From NCBI GenBank assembly GCA_029247315.1, contig JAQWLM010000112.1, forward strand, positions 1 to 22,718: a DNA stretch of 22,718 bases, in the 5' to 3' direction. The notes under the pieces are model-generated. The model made no database searches. It saw only the letters and a program-made list of their open reading frames with translations, and was not told the origin of the DNA. Made by a program: the position numbers and the translations under genes. Origin of the DNA: AAA164-E04 sp014239995. GTDB taxonomy: Bacteria; Verrucomicrobiota; Verrucomicrobiia; Limisphaerales; AAA164-E04. Shown here piece by piece: positions 5,645 to 14,363 of this stretch (position 1 is its first letter; each line of letters starts with the position of its first letter).

Positions 5645-8113
5645 TCACTTCCTAGAAAATGATTTATTGGGCTTGTCTGCAATGAATATTCTCATCAATG
5701 CGGGCAAGAGAATCACATCAGCCACCAACGCGACCATGATCGTAAACGTAGTAAGTGTCCCGAAGTATACCAGATTCTTCATCGAAGAACACATGTAGAC
5801 AAGAAATCCACCCGACAGAACGATGCTCGTAACGAAGACGGCTCTCCCGGTTGTTTGCAAGGTTTGAACAATCGCACGAGTTACGTCTCCGCCTTCATCA
5901 AAGTAGGCCTTGAAATTATCCATAATGTGAATCGTATCATCCACGACCAACCCAATAGCGATACTCCCAATCAATAGTGTAAAAGCATCCAACGGAATCC
6001 CCATCCAACCCATCAACCCTAAGGTCATCATGATGGGCGCAAGATTTGGAATCATGCTCATCAGGCCAAGCTTCACATTCCCCAATAAGAGAATCATGAG
6101 CACTGATATAACAGCGAGCGCGATGACGTAGCTCTCGGCCATACTGAGGATCATAGCGCTTATGGTCTTGAAGAGAAGCGCTACAATTCCAGTGGCAGCC
6201 ACTTCAACATCATCTCCGAAAACTTCACGGAAACGAGTCTCCATGCTGACCACAAATCGACTGTACTCCACAGCGTCTAAGGCCGGAAGTTTCATTGTGA
6301 AACGCGCTTTACGGTACTGACGATCAACGACATCATCAAGATCCTCCGACCCACTACTTTCGAATAGAAATAATTCCTGGGCTACCAGATTCCTCTCTTC
6401 AGGGATCTTATAATACTCAGCACGATTCTCATTCAATGCCTGGTTAATCTCTTTAATGAAACTAGCGACCGAACTCGTTTTACCAACAAAGACCTCGCCA
6501 CTTTGAAACGCCTCAGCTTCGCTACTCATCATGTCAAGTTTTCGAAGGAACTCAGGATCGTACAGCCCATTTTCTTTTCCAGTATCCAGCATGAGTTCAA
6601 ATGACAAACTACCCCTCATTTCCTCATCAACCAGCCGGGTGTCTAATCGAACGGGCTCATCCTCTGGAAGCCAGGCTAGGGGATCATAGGAAAACCGAAG
6701 TCGCAACGCCCCAAGGAGCGCGACAATAATGAGAATCGCAGAAAACACCACTACCAGGCGGGAGTTGCGCATCGCGAATTCGGCTAAGCCACCCAATAGC
6801 TGATCCAAGAAACCGCTATTTTGCTTTGCTTTTGAATAAGAACGCGCCCGCAGCGGAATCACCGACAGCAAAGATGGCAGCAGGATAAGACTATATAAAA
6901 GAGTAAAAATCACACCCAATGGCGCGTAGAACCCAAGATCAGCAACTGGCGCCAGATCCGAAGTCACAAAAGACATCAACCCTCCAGCAGTCGTCAGGCT
7001 CGTTAACACGACAGCACGACCGGAGTGGGAGAGAGCGTAAGTGATCGCTGCTTGCCGATTACCATCCAACCCAAAACGTTTGAAAAACAGACTCAAAAGA
7101 TGAACGGAATCCGCAACCCCAACGGCAAGAAGAAAGGAAGGCAGGATTTGGGTAGGGATGGTAATCGCAACCCCATTTAGAGCCATCACTCCCAAGGTTG
7201 AAATCAACGAAAGCACCACGATCAACAACGCAAGAAGCACAGCCGTAAGTCTCTTAAAAAGAAAAAAAAGTATAATAGCAATGACAACGAGCCCGAGATT
7301 CACAAACACGGCCATGTCCCGCTGAAGGTTTCCTTTTATCTTGTGATCAACAATTGGGGATCCAGCCAAGTAGATGGGGAAGTTAGGAGTCTCATGCTTA
7401 TCCACAATTTTCCACAAAGCATCCACAATAGACGTTTTCTCTTCATCCGTGAGGAATTGTCTTTCAATCGGTCCATCCTCTGCTGGATCTGTCTCATCTA
7501 GCAGGTCTATATCCTCATCTTCGAATTCGGCTAAGAGATCAATATCCTCACCGCCCTTGTTTTGATTAGGATCTGTAGAAAAGCTCTCTGGCTGAATCGT
7601 GATCGCTGTGAATTTGCCGTCCTTCGAAATCAACGAATTCTCGTAGAGCGGGTTACTCATAACCCGTTTCCTAAAGGCTGCCATTTCATCCGCGTCGCGC
7701 GGCCACTCGTCAAGCAAACCGTCAACGAGTAACTCATCCTCCAGGCCGCGTGTCGAACGGACATTAATGAGGCTAGTTACCTTCGCGACATTCGGTAAAT
7801 CTCGCTCGATCGCTAAATGAAGCGCATCTAATCGTTCGATAAATTCGAGACTAAAAATCTCGGGAGGATTGAGCGCGAGCAGAATGACATCGTCACGACC
7901 GAACTGCTCCTGAAATTCATTGTACTTTAGGATTACCGGATCGGTGTCATGAAAGAAACTTTCCGTCGAAGTGTCGATCGTTAGTTTCGTCAACTGTGAG
8001 CCTAGCAAAACTGTAAACAGCAGCATGGCACCGATGACAAACCATGCCCGTCGGTAGAGCACCCGACTGAGCCATTCAAAAAAGAGAGTTATTCGCTTAC
8101 TCAGATTCATCAT
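5645..8113 (-). CDS. RND/MMPL-family exporter
   Basis: This 822-residue inner-membrane transporter belongs to the predicted RND exporters that move lipids or hydrophobic compounds. The topology is two repeats: TM1 (about 24-42), a large periplasmic loop (about 43-265), TM2-6 (about 268-420), TM7 (about 453-472), a second loop (about 473-645) and TM8-12 (about 650-812). Proton-relay acidic motifs are visible in both halves: GVADSVHLL (Asp335) and GLVVDDTIHIMD (Asp725/726). The first loop has an acidic insert with EDIDLL repeated twice (about 189-207). ATG 8113 was chosen because its A is shared with the NRPS stop (TGATG) and AAAAGGA lies five bases upstream; ATG at 8119 and 8110 are alternatives. 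Coupled translation implies export of the NRPS product or a related lipid. No membrane-fusion protein is adjacent; the LolA-like and DUF1302 genes upstream are the likely partners. Confidence 0.88.
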   Translation of the reverse strand: MMNLSKRITLFFEWLSRVLYRRAWFVIGAMLLFTVLLGSQLTKLTIDTSTESFFHDTDPVILKYNEFQEQFGRDDVILLALNPPEIFSLEFIERLDALHLAIERDLPNVAKVTSLINVRSTRGLEDELLVDGLLDEWPRDADEMAAFRKRVMSNPLYENSLISKDGKFTAITIQPESFSTDPNQNKGGEDIDLLAEFEDEDIDLLDETDPAEDGPIERQFLTDEEKTSIVDALWKIVDKHETPNFPIYLAGSPIVDHKIKGNLQRDMAVFVNLGLVVIAIILFFLFKRLTAVLLALLIVVLSLISTLGVMALNGVAITIPTQILPSFLLAVGVADSVHLLSLFFKRFGLDGNRQAAITYALSHSGRAVVLTSLTTAGGLMSFVTSDLAPVADLGFYAPLGVIFTLLYSLILLPSLLSVIPLRARSYSKAKQNSGFLDQLLGGLAEFAMRNSRLVVVFSAILIIVALLGALRLRFSYDPLAWLPEDEPVRLDTRLVDEEMRGSLSFELMLDTGKENGLYDPEFLRKLDMMSSEAEAFQSGEVFVGKTSSVASFIKEINQALNENRAEYYKIPEERNLVAQELFLFESSGSEDLDDVVDRQYRKARFTMKLPALDAVEYSRFVVSMETRFREVFGDDVEVAATGIVALLFKTISAMILSMAESYVIALAVISVLMILLLGNVKLGLMSMIPNLAPIMMTLGLMGWMGIPLDAFTLLIGSIAIGLVVDDTIHIMDNFKAYFDEGGDVTRAIVQTLQTTGRAVFVTSIVLSGGFLVYMCSSMKNLVYFGTLTTFTIMVALVADVILLPALMRIFIADKPNKSFSRK

Positions 8114-11100
8114 CAACATCCTTTTGACCGGTTATGTGCCGTACCACATCGAGAACAGAGCGAACCATTAGATTCGAACGATTTTTTCTTTCCATCTAAG
8201 CGCTCTGCTCGAGAGCATAGGCTCGCCTCCATCGCTAAGCGAACGGCCTCGGCAACTCCCGTCACATTTTCCGCTTCAAAGATACTACCATGCAGGCCAG
8301 GCACCTGACGAATCGTCAATGTTTTCCGAAACAGACGAGTCCAGGGTTGAAAGAACCATCGCTTCCATCTGGCCAATCCTGAAGTTACAATAAGCGTGGC
8401 GGGCGCATCACACCGCTTTGGCCGATACCTGCGCAGAGCGCCGACCTGCCAGTTGAGACCTAGATCATTGAACATAGCCTCAAGATGCCGTCCGTTCACA
8501 AAGAGCGATTGCAGTCCTAATGAGCGGATCACCCAAGCTACCAATTTCCACCCCAAACGACCACATAGGAACTGTCTTGGGTATACCGAGTCGAGCAAAA
8601 TCAATCCTTCACTCTTCGTTCCCTGAGATTCTAAAAGCCGAACCGTCTCCAAAGCAGCAACACCTCCGACTGAAAAACCGGCTATCCACAGAGCCCCCGC
8701 ATCCATGGCCTTCGCTCGTTCCGAGATCACTTCGGCATAAACCGCGCTCAACTTGCCGAGATCTCCAATTGAACCAAGGCTCTTGCACGTAGGCTGCAGC
8801 ATGCGCACGGAACAGAATCCGGCTAGAGCCTTTGCCAGATTCCGAAAGCGCAACAAATCGCCGTTGCCAGAGGCAGCTAAGTACAACAAAGGTAAAGCAG
8901 TCGATCCAGAGCTCAGCTCCACACACACGGACTCCGCTCCCAGCCGTTGCGAGATGACGGCGACCTGATCCTGCAAACAAGGCTGTTCTGAAATTAATGT
9001 TAATGGATACCTATGCCCCGTCAACGACTCGAGTCGATCCAACAAATTGATTGCGGTCAGAGAATCCCCTCCAAGTTGAAAAAAGTCATCGCGCAAACCA
9101 ACCGGCCCTGTATTGAGCAACTCCTCCCATAAAACAGCCACCTGCCGCTCCAATTCGCTCAGCGGCCGTCCACTTAGCGTGGGAACGGCGATGCCCCTCT
9201 CTGGCGGTGACAACGCGGCGTAATTTATTTTACCATTACTCATTGCTGGCAACCGATCGACCACAGTAATCGAGGAGGGCACCATATAGTCACTTACCAA
9301 CCGTCGCATGTGGCTTAGCACGTTCTCGACACTAACAGACTCTTGCGACTTCGGAACGATCCAAGCATGAAGAAATGCAGAAGAAGACTCTCTCTGAAGT
9401 TTGACCGCTGCCATATCAACTTGGGGGTGGATTTGCATAACCGATTCGATCTCACCCAATTCAATCCGATAACCTCGCAGTTTGATCTGGCGATCTCGAC
9501 GGCCCAAAATATAAATATTGCCGTCAACTCCTACATACCCCATGTCTCCAGAGCGATACATTCTAGCACCCGATTGGAAAGGATCGGCGACAAAAGCCTC
9601 TTCATCCAGATCGGGTCGTCCTAAATACCCCAGAGTCAAGCCCACACCTCCGATGTGAATCTCCCCGACACCGCCGATCGGCAACAATCTTCCCTCATCA
9701 TCGAGAACCTGCACGTTGACCCCCTCCAGAGCCCGCCCCAAAGGTACGGCATCGCCGCTTTTCACATCGACCCACTCCCACGATGTAACAAAAATGGACG
9801 CCTCCGTCGGTCCATAAAGATTATACAGAGCTCCACCGATGACACTACTAAAGCGGCGACACAATTCAGCAGGCAATGCGTCGCCACCGCAACACGCCAA
9901 TCGCATCGAAACGTTGCCAAGGCGCTCCGCCGCATCCAAGAAGGTGCGCAACGTCGTCGGCACAAACACACAGAATGACACCTCGAATGCCACAAAAAAC
10001 TTCGCAAGATCCTCCGCGGAACGTCTACCAGGTGGAGGCAGAGCAACGCTAGCTCCCTGAGTCAAAGGCAAAAGCAGTTCGATATGACACGGATCAAAGG
10101 TCAACTGCGTCACCTGGCCACTCCGGTCTTTCGTAGTGATATTCCAGTTACGAGCCAGCCAATCCAATCGATGACTCAAGCCTCCGTGCGATACTTTCAC
10201 CCCCTTCGGTTCGCCGGAGGAACCAGACGTAAAGACGACATAAGCGAGATCCTCCGCGCAAGGAACAGCAGCACATACCGCCCCCTTCTCTCTCTCCGTT
10301 TGCAACGGAACGACCGGTTCCTCGGACTGAATATCCACGACATGACAATTCGAATGCAACACTCCCAGCCTCTCTTCGCGCACTTTCTGAAGCAATAAGA
10401 CAGGCGAGTCGATCGCCTCGAGCATCCGTTTGGTCCGGGCCAAAGGTGCATCCGGGTCCAGCAACAGGAACGCAGCCCCTGTCCTAGAAACGGCCAAAAG
10501 CGAAACGAAGACCTCTGGAACACGGTCCATCACAATGGCGATCGTCCGTCCCTTGCACACGCCGCTCGTGATCAGAAATTGTGATAATCGAAGGGACAAG
10601 TAATCCACTTCGCCGTAATCAAGGCTCCCCCCAGACCAAACCAAGGCGACGGCGTCAGGACGAACTACAACTTGACGGGCAAACAACTCCACAAAGCTTG
10701 GCAATTCCCCTACCTCGCTTGTGGTCCTCTCTCGGTTCCCAAGAAGGAACAAACTCTCTGCTTCAGGCACCAAGTCAAATGACTCCACCGATTGATCAGG
10801 ATCCGCAATCAACTCCTCCAAAAGGTGGAGTATGCGATGCCCCATCAACTCCACTTCAGCCTGCGTGAAAACTGACGAACTTGCCTCGAAAACCAACTCG
10901 ACATCCTGATCCGGTTCAAATTCACAAACAGTAGCGACCAATGGATATCGGGCCACGCCGCTAAATATTTGCCGTGCTTCACAACCCGTCATCTCCCCCC
11001 ATCCAATCTGAAAGTCGTTCTTCTCAAAAGAGAAGACCACGTCGAAGAGCCGATCCCTTCCCTGTTCCAACATTTTCAGCGAACGCCCAATCTCACTGAG

Positions 11101-12084
11101 TGGAAATCGCTGCCGGCGGTAAACATCACGCAATTCCGACGCGATCGCAGATATCAGCTCTCGACTAGTCAAGCCTGCCGCAACACGAATTCTCAAGGGT
11201 AAGACTGACGCGAACATTCCCAGAGTACGCTTAAACCGCTTTCCTCCACGATTCAGGCACGGCACACCGATGACAAGCTCCTCCCGATTCTCGAGCCGAG
11301 CAAAATACAAGCCCAGCACCGCGAGAAACACCTGGTAAGGGATAACCCCCATGCCCTGAGAAAAAGCAGTGAGACGATCATAAAATTCCCGAGGAATGCG
11401 ATAGGTATAGAGGATTGCTTGAGAAAGAGTCGCGTTGTCCCCACTGCCTCGGCGCCCCCCAAAGAGAGGCTCTGGAACCGACATAAGTTTCTGTTTCCAA
11501 AAAGCAGCGTGCACAGCGAACACTGGTGATTCTCGGTAACGAGCCGACTCCTCAATTGCCTCAGAATAATCCCGATCAGGGGTCGGTCGAGGTGCCCTTC
11601 CCTCGCACAAAGCGGTGTAGTGTTCCCCCCAACGCACGTAGAACAACCAACTCCCCCATCCGTCCATCACAATGTGATGAAACTGAGTCATCATGCCCAC
11701 CTTTCGTTCCCCTACTTTAAGCAAAACAACTCGCCAGGGTGGTCGCCGTCCCTCGAGCGAAAACGGCTCGCTGTACGCAGTCTGAGAAAATTCGAGAACC
11801 GACTGATCCGGATTGGCGTCGTTACTAAAATCAAGTTCGACAATATCGACGACCGGCTCAGCAATCAGCTTCTGCTCACTAGCCGAAGTGGGTATCAGTC
11901 GTAGTGTCTCGGACTCTGCAGCAATTCGTCTAATGGCCTCAGCCATGAATTCGAGATTCACACATCCATGGATTTCTCCATAGCCGCCCACGTTGAGATG
12001 GGGACTTTCCGGAAAACTACGTTGGTCCAGCCAGATATCACGCTGACTCATCGACAACGGCAAATGGCGCGCTGGGCTGCTCAT
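8113..12084 (-). CDS. Single-module NRPS, C-A-T-TE (EntF-like architecture)
   Basis: This 1323-residue enzyme would activate one amino acid, condense it with an upstream acyl or aminoacyl donor, and release the product. The condensation domain (about 5-435) has HHIVMDG at 136-142. The adenylation domain (about 460-960) has TSGSSGEPKG (619-628), YGPTEAS (757-763), YRSGD (843-847) and the A10 lysine in NGKINY. The carrier domain has LGGDSL with Ser1008. The thioesterase has GFSVG (Ser1138), LLDS (Asp1165) and GLHG (His1265). Length and order match EntF (about 1290 residues), but no dihydroxybenzoate genes are nearby, so enterobactin-type chemistry is not supported. The start is ATG 12084, overlapping the phospholipase stop as ATGA; GTG 12099 is an alternative. 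A C-terminal tail with four Cys follows the thioesterase. An N-acyl amino acid or small lipopeptide product is inferred from neighbours. Confidence 0.92.
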   Translation of the reverse strand: MSSPARHLPLSMSQRDIWLDQRSFPESPHLNVGGYGEIHGCVNLEFMAEAIRRIAAESETLRLIPTSASEQKLIAEPVVDIVELDFSNDANPDQSVLEFSQTAYSEPFSLEGRRPPWRVVLLKVGERKVGMMTQFHHIVMDGWGSWLFYVRWGEHYTALCEGRAPRPTPDRDYSEAIEESARYRESPVFAVHAAFWKQKLMSVPEPLFGGRRGSGDNATLSQAILYTYRIPREFYDRLTAFSQGMGVIPYQVFLAVLGLYFARLENREELVIGVPCLNRGGKRFKRTLGMFASVLPLRIRVAAGLTSRELISAIASELRDVYRRQRFPLSEIGRSLKMLEQGRDRLFDVVFSFEKNDFQIGWGEMTGCEARQIFSGVARYPLVATVCEFEPDQDVELVFEASSSVFTQAEVELMGHRILHLLEELIADPDQSVESFDLVPEAESLFLLGNRERTTSEVGELPSFVELFARQVVVRPDAVALVWSGGSLDYGEVDYLSLRLSQFLITSGVCKGRTIAIVMDRVPEVFVSLLAVSRTGAAFLLLDPDAPLARTKRMLEAIDSPVLLLQKVREERLGVLHSNCHVVDIQSEEPVVPLQTEREKGAVCAAVPCAEDLAYVVFTSGSSGEPKGVKVSHGGLSHRLDWLARNWNITTKDRSGQVTQLTFDPCHIELLLPLTQGASVALPPPGRRSAEDLAKFFVAFEVSFCVFVPTTLRTFLDAAERLGNVSMRLACCGGDALPAELCRRFSSVIGGALYNLYGPTEASIFVTSWEWVDVKSGDAVPLGRALEGVNVQVLDDEGRLLPIGGVGEIHIGGVGLTLGYLGRPDLDEEAFVADPFQSGARMYRSGDMGYVGVDGNIYILGRRDRQIKLRGYRIELGEIESVMQIHPQVDMAAVKLQRESSSAFLHAWIVPKSQESVSVENVLSHMRRLVSDYMVPSSITVVDRLPAMSNGKINYAALSPPERGIAVPTLSGRPLSELERQVAVLWEELLNTGPVGLRDDFFQLGGDSLTAINLLDRLESLTGHRYPLTLISEQPCLQDQVAVISQRLGAESVCVELSSGSTALPLLYLAASGNGDLLRFRNLAKALAGFCSVRMLQPTCKSLGSIGDLGKLSAVYAEVISERAKAMDAGALWIAGFSVGGVAALETVRLLESQGTKSEGLILLDSVYPRQFLCGRLGWKLVAWVIRSLGLQSLFVNGRHLEAMFNDLGLNWQVGALRRYRPKRCDAPATLIVTSGLARWKRWFFQPWTRLFRKTLTIRQVPGLHGSIFEAENVTGVAEAVRLAMEASLCSRAERLDGKKKSFESNGSLCSRCGTAHNRSKGC

Positions 12085-14237
12085 AGATTCTTGGTCCACG
12101 TCTCGATCTCACGGACCGCGTAATCAAAGCCTACCTCCACAAGCTCCTCCGCCCGGTTATAGGCCATCAATCTGAACTGGGACACTGGCGGCTGGAGATA
12201 GTAATCGACGACTTTTTTCATATCCCGCTGCTGAGCCAATCCGCCGAGAATTCCCGCCCGGGTGAGTATTTCTGCAATACCCGGAATTGCTTCCCCCTTT
12301 CCACGCCCGAATTTTGCCTTGAGCGCATCCCACCCAGACAAGCGATCCATGCTGGAAGAAACCTTCATGTCATCACGTAGATTTACGTCGACTGCGATGA
12401 GAGTCCCACCACCGATACGCTCCCGCATCACATCGACGGGTAGGTTATTAAGGACTGCTCCATCTACAAGCAGACGTCCCTCCTCAGGAATCGGAGGCAA
12501 GAGCCCAGGAGGTGAGTTACTCGCAGCAACAGCACGCCACAGTGGCCCCGTTTCATGCACCCTCAAGCAAGCCTCACTCAGATTGCTCGAGACACAAAAA
12601 AAAGGAACAGGCAGAGACTCAATCGAGACATCTCCAAAGATTCGACGCAAGCCGCGCTGAAATCGATTCCCCCTAAACACAGAAACCAGCGGCAAAGTGA
12701 GCATCTCCCCTGCGGACACAAATCGAGTGGTCTGATCGAGAATCGTCTCAAAAGAGACGCCCATAACATACTGCGCTCCGATCAACGCTCCGACGCTGTT
12801 TCCTCCGACCCAATCCACCGGGATTCCAGCCAATTCCAAAGCTCTCAAAACACCTAGGTGGGCAAAGCCGCGAGCGCCCCCGCCCCCCAAAACAAGCCCA
12901 ACACGCCGATCTGTCAAGGTCCTTGTCAAACGATCAAAATCTCGGACTTCCTCCCCCACAATGCGATGAAATTGCAAGGCCTCGCGCTTCGATCGCCAGA
13001 GCTCGAGTCGACTCGTATCTTTGGACTGCGTAGGGCCCACTAAGAGTAAAGATCGGCGTTGAAAAGGAAGATTCTCATTGCTGCTGAAAGACTGTTCAAC
13101 GGCAGTCACCTCGGTATCGCGCTCGATTTCAGCAACAAACACAACCTGATCCGCTTGTCTCCCTACACGAAGTGTCCAGGCGTCCAGACCGATCGGGGCT
13201 TCATAAAGGAGAAAATCAGATCCGCGGTCCAATTCATCTAGATGCGCGATCAGCGATTCGTCGTCCTGATGAGAGCGATGTAATGCATGTCCCTCAGACG
13301 GCGTAATATGCATGACTGTACCTATTTTCGAAAGCGCCTCTTTAAGTCCCAATGCTGTGCGAGCCGCCACCCCCGGGGAATTGATTGGTATCAAAGCAAT
13401 CGTTGCTCCTGTGTTCCTTCTAACCACCCCGTCTCCATGAAGGTGCTGATAAATCACCCGAAAGAACGCACCCGCGATCGGCACCGGAAACGACGTTAAC
13501 AGTGCCTCGTATTGCCCACGATCAAGCATCGCCACTGTAGAGTCGCGCAATGAACACACGTCCGCCTTACGACACTGATTCAGAATCAATCCGAGCTCTC
13601 CGACACTGTTCCCTGGACCTTGTTCCGAAATGAGTTTCACAACTCCATCACTATTGCGCGCACTTATTCCCAAGCGACCACTAATCACGATAAGCAGGCA
13701 GTCCGACGGCTCGCCAGCTCTGAAAATTTCCGTGCCACCCATCACATTCCGAAGCGTCATGACACTTGCCAGTCCGTGGACTGCAGCCTCATCCAAATGG
13801 CCGCCAAGGGATCCGTTGCGCAGCACTTCGTAGAGTCGAGCCTGTTGGGCACATAAACAGGCAAACTCGGGAATAGAATTCATCTCCAGACCATAATTCC
13901 TCCACATATCACGAAGGGAGGGAAGCATCATCTCCAAAGCGCGAACGGGACCGTCAGCCCTGAAATCAGCCCGCCATTTTCGCCCCTCTATGAGACTAAT
14001 CTCTCCAAGCAGATCACCCGGAGATGTGTTCGTATTACCACCCGTCTTGATCGTTCCCTCAATAAGCAAGAACACCGCCCCCTGCTCGGAACCCTTTACC
14101 GCTAAACACTCCCCGGCAACGAACGATCGCTCGCTACATTGATCCAAAAGGCCGCGCAGAAAGGCTTCTGAATACTCACTCCAACGAGGGATTGCTCCAA
14201 CCTCCGCGACCAATCGCTCCATTTCGCCCGAACTCAT
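12081..14237 (-). CDS. Patatin/NTE-type phospholipase with two cyclic-nucleotide-binding domains
   Basis: This 718-residue protein has two cNMP-binding (CAP_ED) domains, about 25-125 and 140-260. A linker region (about 280-430) is followed by a patatin domain (about 445-625). The patatin catalytic features are all present: oxyanion loop GGGGARG (451-457), nucleophile elbow GNSVG (Ser481) and DGA (Asp592). The family (neuropathy target esterase, bacterial NTE-like) hydrolyses phospholipids or lysophospholipids and may be gated by the N-terminal domains. No transmembrane anchor is evident. ATG 14237 was preferred over GTG 14291 because the region between contains a palindrome and lacks a well-spaced ribosome site. 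Its stop overlaps the NRPS start (ATGA), implying coupled expression. It could release acyl chains for the NRPS or remodel membranes for product insertion. Confidence 0.9.
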   Translation of the reverse strand: MSSGEMERLVAEVGAIPRWSEYSEAFLRGLLDQCSERSFVAGECLAVKGSEQGAVFLLIEGTIKTGGNTNTSPGDLLGEISLIEGRKWRADFRADGPVRALEMMLPSLRDMWRNYGLEMNSIPEFACLCAQQARLYEVLRNGSLGGHLDEAAVHGLASVMTLRNVMGGTEIFRAGEPSDCLLIVISGRLGISARNSDGVVKLISEQGPGNSVGELGLILNQCRKADVCSLRDSTVAMLDRGQYEALLTSFPVPIAGAFFRVIYQHLHGDGVVRRNTGATIALIPINSPGVAARTALGLKEALSKIGTVMHITPSEGHALHRSHQDDESLIAHLDELDRGSDFLLYEAPIGLDAWTLRVGRQADQVVFVAEIERDTEVTAVEQSFSSNENLPFQRRSLLLVGPTQSKDTSRLELWRSKREALQFHRIVGEEVRDFDRLTRTLTDRRVGLVLGGGGARGFAHLGVLRALELAGIPVDWVGGNSVGALIGAQYVMGVSFETILDQTTRFVSAGEMLTLPLVSVFRGNRFQRGLRRIFGDVSIESLPVPFFCVSSNLSEACLRVHETGPLWRAVAASNSPPGLLPPIPEEGRLLVDGAVLNNLPVDVMRERIGGGTLIAVDVNLRDDMKVSSSMDRLSGWDALKAKFGRGKGEAIPGIAEILTRAGILGGLAQQRDMKKVVDYYLQPPVSQFRLMAYNRAEELVEVGFDYAVREIETWTKNL

Positions 14238-14289
14238 CGTTTGATATTTTCTCGCCAGTGACTTGTTGTCACGAACCAACACACTCCAC

Positions 14290-14310
14290 ACCTAGATAGG
14301 TTGTCTAGGT
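14290..14310. promoter_or_regulatory. Palindrome upstream of the phospholipase, possible operator
   Basis: ACCTAGA (14290-14296) and TCTAGGT (14304-14310) are perfect inverted repeats around seven bases, in the 126-base gap between the methyltransferase stop and the phospholipase ATG. Dyad size and place suit a repressor site, but there is no partner regulator in the window. Confidence 0.35.
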
Positions 14311-14363
14311 AATCTATTCTTTGGTAAACCCAATACCCATTCTCCGGGCCCGAGAGCCAGATT

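Noticed and set aside
5593..5682. TTG 5682 start for the desaturase
   Set aside because: It would overlap the RND gene by 38 bases and add a non-family N-terminus; ATG 5592 starts where homology-like sequence begins.
8113..12084. Enterobactin-type siderophore synthesis from the EntF-like layout
   Set aside because: No isochorismate, dihydroxybenzoate-activating, aryl-carrier or ferric-siderophore uptake genes are in the window, and neighbours are lipid enzymes.
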